Shown here: positions 4,947-5,795 of the stretch, piece after piece
Position numbering within the stretch: the first letter of the stretch is position 1
How the letters are laid out: each line of letters opens with the position of its first letter
From: Lutispora sp041687175
Lineage (GTDB): Bacteria; Bacillota; Clostridia; Lutisporales; Lutisporaceae
DNA length: 5,795 nucleotides
Assembly: GCF_041687175.1 (NCBI RefSeq)
Contig: NZ_JAWLCK010000145.1
Span: 1 to 5,795, forward strand
Reading direction: 5' to 3'
Notes under the pieces: model-generated
What the model saw: the letters and a program-made list of their open reading frames with translations, nothing else
Databases searched by the model: none
Told to the model about the DNA's origin: nothing
Translations under genes and position numbers: made by a program

Positions 4947-5363
4947 ATGAGTTATTATTTTGATACAACTTCAGAAAGATCAAAATTGATGAAAAAAATA
5001 AAGAGTGAGAATACAACTCCAGAAAGATTACTATGCAAAGAATTATAGAATCGTGGTATTAGATATCGGAAGAATTATGCACTACTTCCCGGTAAACCTG
5101 ATATAGCTATTACTAAACATAAGATTGCTATTTTTATAGACGGTGAATTTTGGCATGGCTATAATTGGGATACAAAGAAGCATAAAATTAAATCAAATAG
5201 AGAATATTGGATTCCAAAAATTGAGAAAAGTATAGAACGTGATAAAAGACATAATGGGGATTTGGTACGTATGGATTGGAAGGTAATCAGATTTTGGGAG
5301 AAGGATATAAAAAAGTATTTACAAAAGTGTATTCTAGAAATTCCAAGGATTATTGCCAACTAG
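4947..5363 (+). pseudogene. vsr: Vsr-type mismatch (very short patch repair) endonuclease, broken by in-frame TAG
   Basis: A frame of 138 codons from ATG 4947 to TAG 5361-5363 is interrupted at codon 34 by TAG (5046-5048). Both parts are Vsr-like: before the stop, MSYYFDTTSERSKLMKKIKS and TPERLL (24-29); after it, RGIRYRKNYALLPGKPDIA, then IFIDGEFWHGYNW, REYWIPKIEKSIERDKR and WKVIRFWEKDI. Compared with E. coli Vsr (156 residues), the catalytic Asp of PD and the His of FWH are present, while the HGCFWH motif reads DGEFWH, as I recall for many Vsr relatives. Vsr nicks beside T:G mismatches formed when 5-methylcytosine deaminates. A single base change explains the break; Trp (TGG) or Gln (CAG) is the likely ancestral codon, with Trp common in the family at this place. 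No further lesion is seen, so the loss is recent, or the stop is a sequencing error or is suppressed. The ribosome site GGTGG is weak. It follows the endonuclease gene by 17 bp. Confidence 0.88.
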
Positions 5364-5387
5364 GGTTATAACACCGTACCCCACCAC

Positions 5388-5433
5388 AAAAAAACTACCG
5401 CAATATTAGGCATAGCCTTATATTGCGGTTTTC
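5388..5433. terminator. Bidirectional Rho-independent terminator
   Basis: A 15-bp stem (5397-5411 with 5415-5429, one mismatch) closes a 3-nt loop ATA. T bases follow on the plus strand and a run of seven A precedes it at 5388-5394, giving a U-run on the minus-strand transcript. It ends the restriction cluster from the left and the small gene from the right, whose stop codon is only a few bases away. It is a natural right-hand limit for the restriction island. Confidence 0.9.
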
Positions 5434-5436
5434 TAC

Positions 5437-5643
5437 CTACCTCTTCTCACCCTTACTATTAAAAATCAATTGAAAGCACTCAGGAACATGGTCCTCATGA
5501 TATCTGTGTATAGCCACACATTCCCGGCAGCGTCCGTGCCATACGCATAGTGTATTGGGGCAGGTGCACTTAAGATTTTCCGGATCATCAACGATCTTCA
5601 TATTTTCTATAACCATATTGTAATTTTCTTCACATGACCTCAT
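5437..5643 (-). CDS. Small Cys/His-rich protein, probable metal-binding, function unknown
   Basis: A 68-residue soluble protein with a dense set of possible metal ligands: Cys26, Cys28, Cys33, His36, Cys39, Cys42, His46, His49, His52 and Cys56. The core reads KCTCPNTLCVWHGRCRECV followed by AIHRYHEDHVPEC. The CxCxxxxCxxHxxCxxC spacing suggests a small zinc- or iron-binding fold. I associate this pattern with a conserved short protein of clostridia and other anaerobes, but I know no function for it. The start ATG 5641-5643 follows AAGGTGAT by about 5 nt, better than the later Met15. It converges on the restriction cluster and shares its terminator. It probably belongs to the resident chromosome rather than the island. 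Confidence 0.82.
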   Translation of the reverse strand: MRSCEENYNMVIENMKIVDDPENLKCTCPNTLCVWHGRCRECVAIHRYHEDHVPECFQLIFNSKGEKR

Positions 5644-5735
5644 TAAGCATCACCTTCGCTTATTAATGATAGACTGTAATATTCTACGAATTTCCACAAA
5701 TACCTTCTCTGAAAGCTGACAAATATATATCATTC

Positions 5736-5795
5736 CTAGAGAGCTAAGATGTATTGTATAGCTCTTGAAGGCAAGCCCTTAAGTGCTCCTTCCGG
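5736..5795 (-). CDS. Possible C-terminal end of a further minus-strand gene
   Basis: From the right edge a minus-strand frame reads PEGALKGLPSRAIQYILAL and stops at TAG 5736-5738. The composition is protein-like and the direction matches the next gene, whose start lies 92 bp away, but 19 residues are too few to identify a family or to exclude chance. No clear terminator follows, so the two genes could be co-transcribed. Confidence 0.3.
   Translation of the reverse strand, partial: PEGALKGLPSRAIQYILAL

Noticed and set aside
5159..5359. Minus-strand 66-codon open frame
   Set aside because: It is the antisense of the Vsr pseudogene; the plus-strand reading has clear Vsr motifs.

Overview
The window looks like part of the chromosome of a low-GC Gram-positive anaerobe, probably a clostridium-like Firmicute. 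The evidence is strong Shine-Dalgarno sites, sigma-A type promoters, a Bacillus/Clostridium-type LexA box, TAG/TAA stops in AT-rich genes, and a Cys/His-rich small protein of a kind I associate with clostridia and other anaerobes. No species can be named from the sequence alone.

Layout. (1) Bases 1-828, minus strand: most of an AI-2E family membrane transporter, cut by the window edge. (2) Bases 982-1130, plus strand: a well-formed sigma-A promoter and a complete tRNA-Ser(GGA) with encoded CCA. (3) Bases 1108-1750: an array of 201-bp tandem units. Each begins exactly inside the T-loop of the tRNA, so the 23-bp tRNA 3' end is re-created each time, and each carries a terminator. The array is interrupted by exactly 100 Ns and ends in a diverged unit. 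This looks like a repeatedly used tRNA integration site. (4) Bases 1648-5363: a restriction-modification island, visibly more AT-rich than the transporter gene. A cytosine-5 methyltransferase very like M.HaeIII is on the minus strand. Divergent from it is a plus-strand cluster of a second cytosine-5 methyltransferase, a HaeIII-type endonuclease whose start overlaps it, and a Vsr-type mismatch endonuclease gene broken by one in-frame TAG. (5) Bases 5388-5433: a strong bidirectional terminator. (6) Bases 5437-5643, minus strand: the Cys/His-rich small protein, with a possible C-terminal end of another minus-strand gene at the right edge.

How the parts work together. The endonuclease should cut DNA at an unmodified site, predicted GGCC by family resemblance, and the methyltransferases should protect host DNA. 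Vsr would have repaired the T:G mismatches left by deamination of 5-methylcytosine, but it appears inactivated. The minus-strand methyltransferase has a near-consensus extended -10 promoter with a 13/14 match to the Gram-positive LexA (SOS) box at its expected transcription start, so its expression is probably raised by DNA damage. No such box precedes the methyltransferase/endonuclease cluster. The last ~33 codons of the minus-strand methyltransferase run into the tRNA-array flank, which marks the island boundary near 1750. No integrase is visible in the window.
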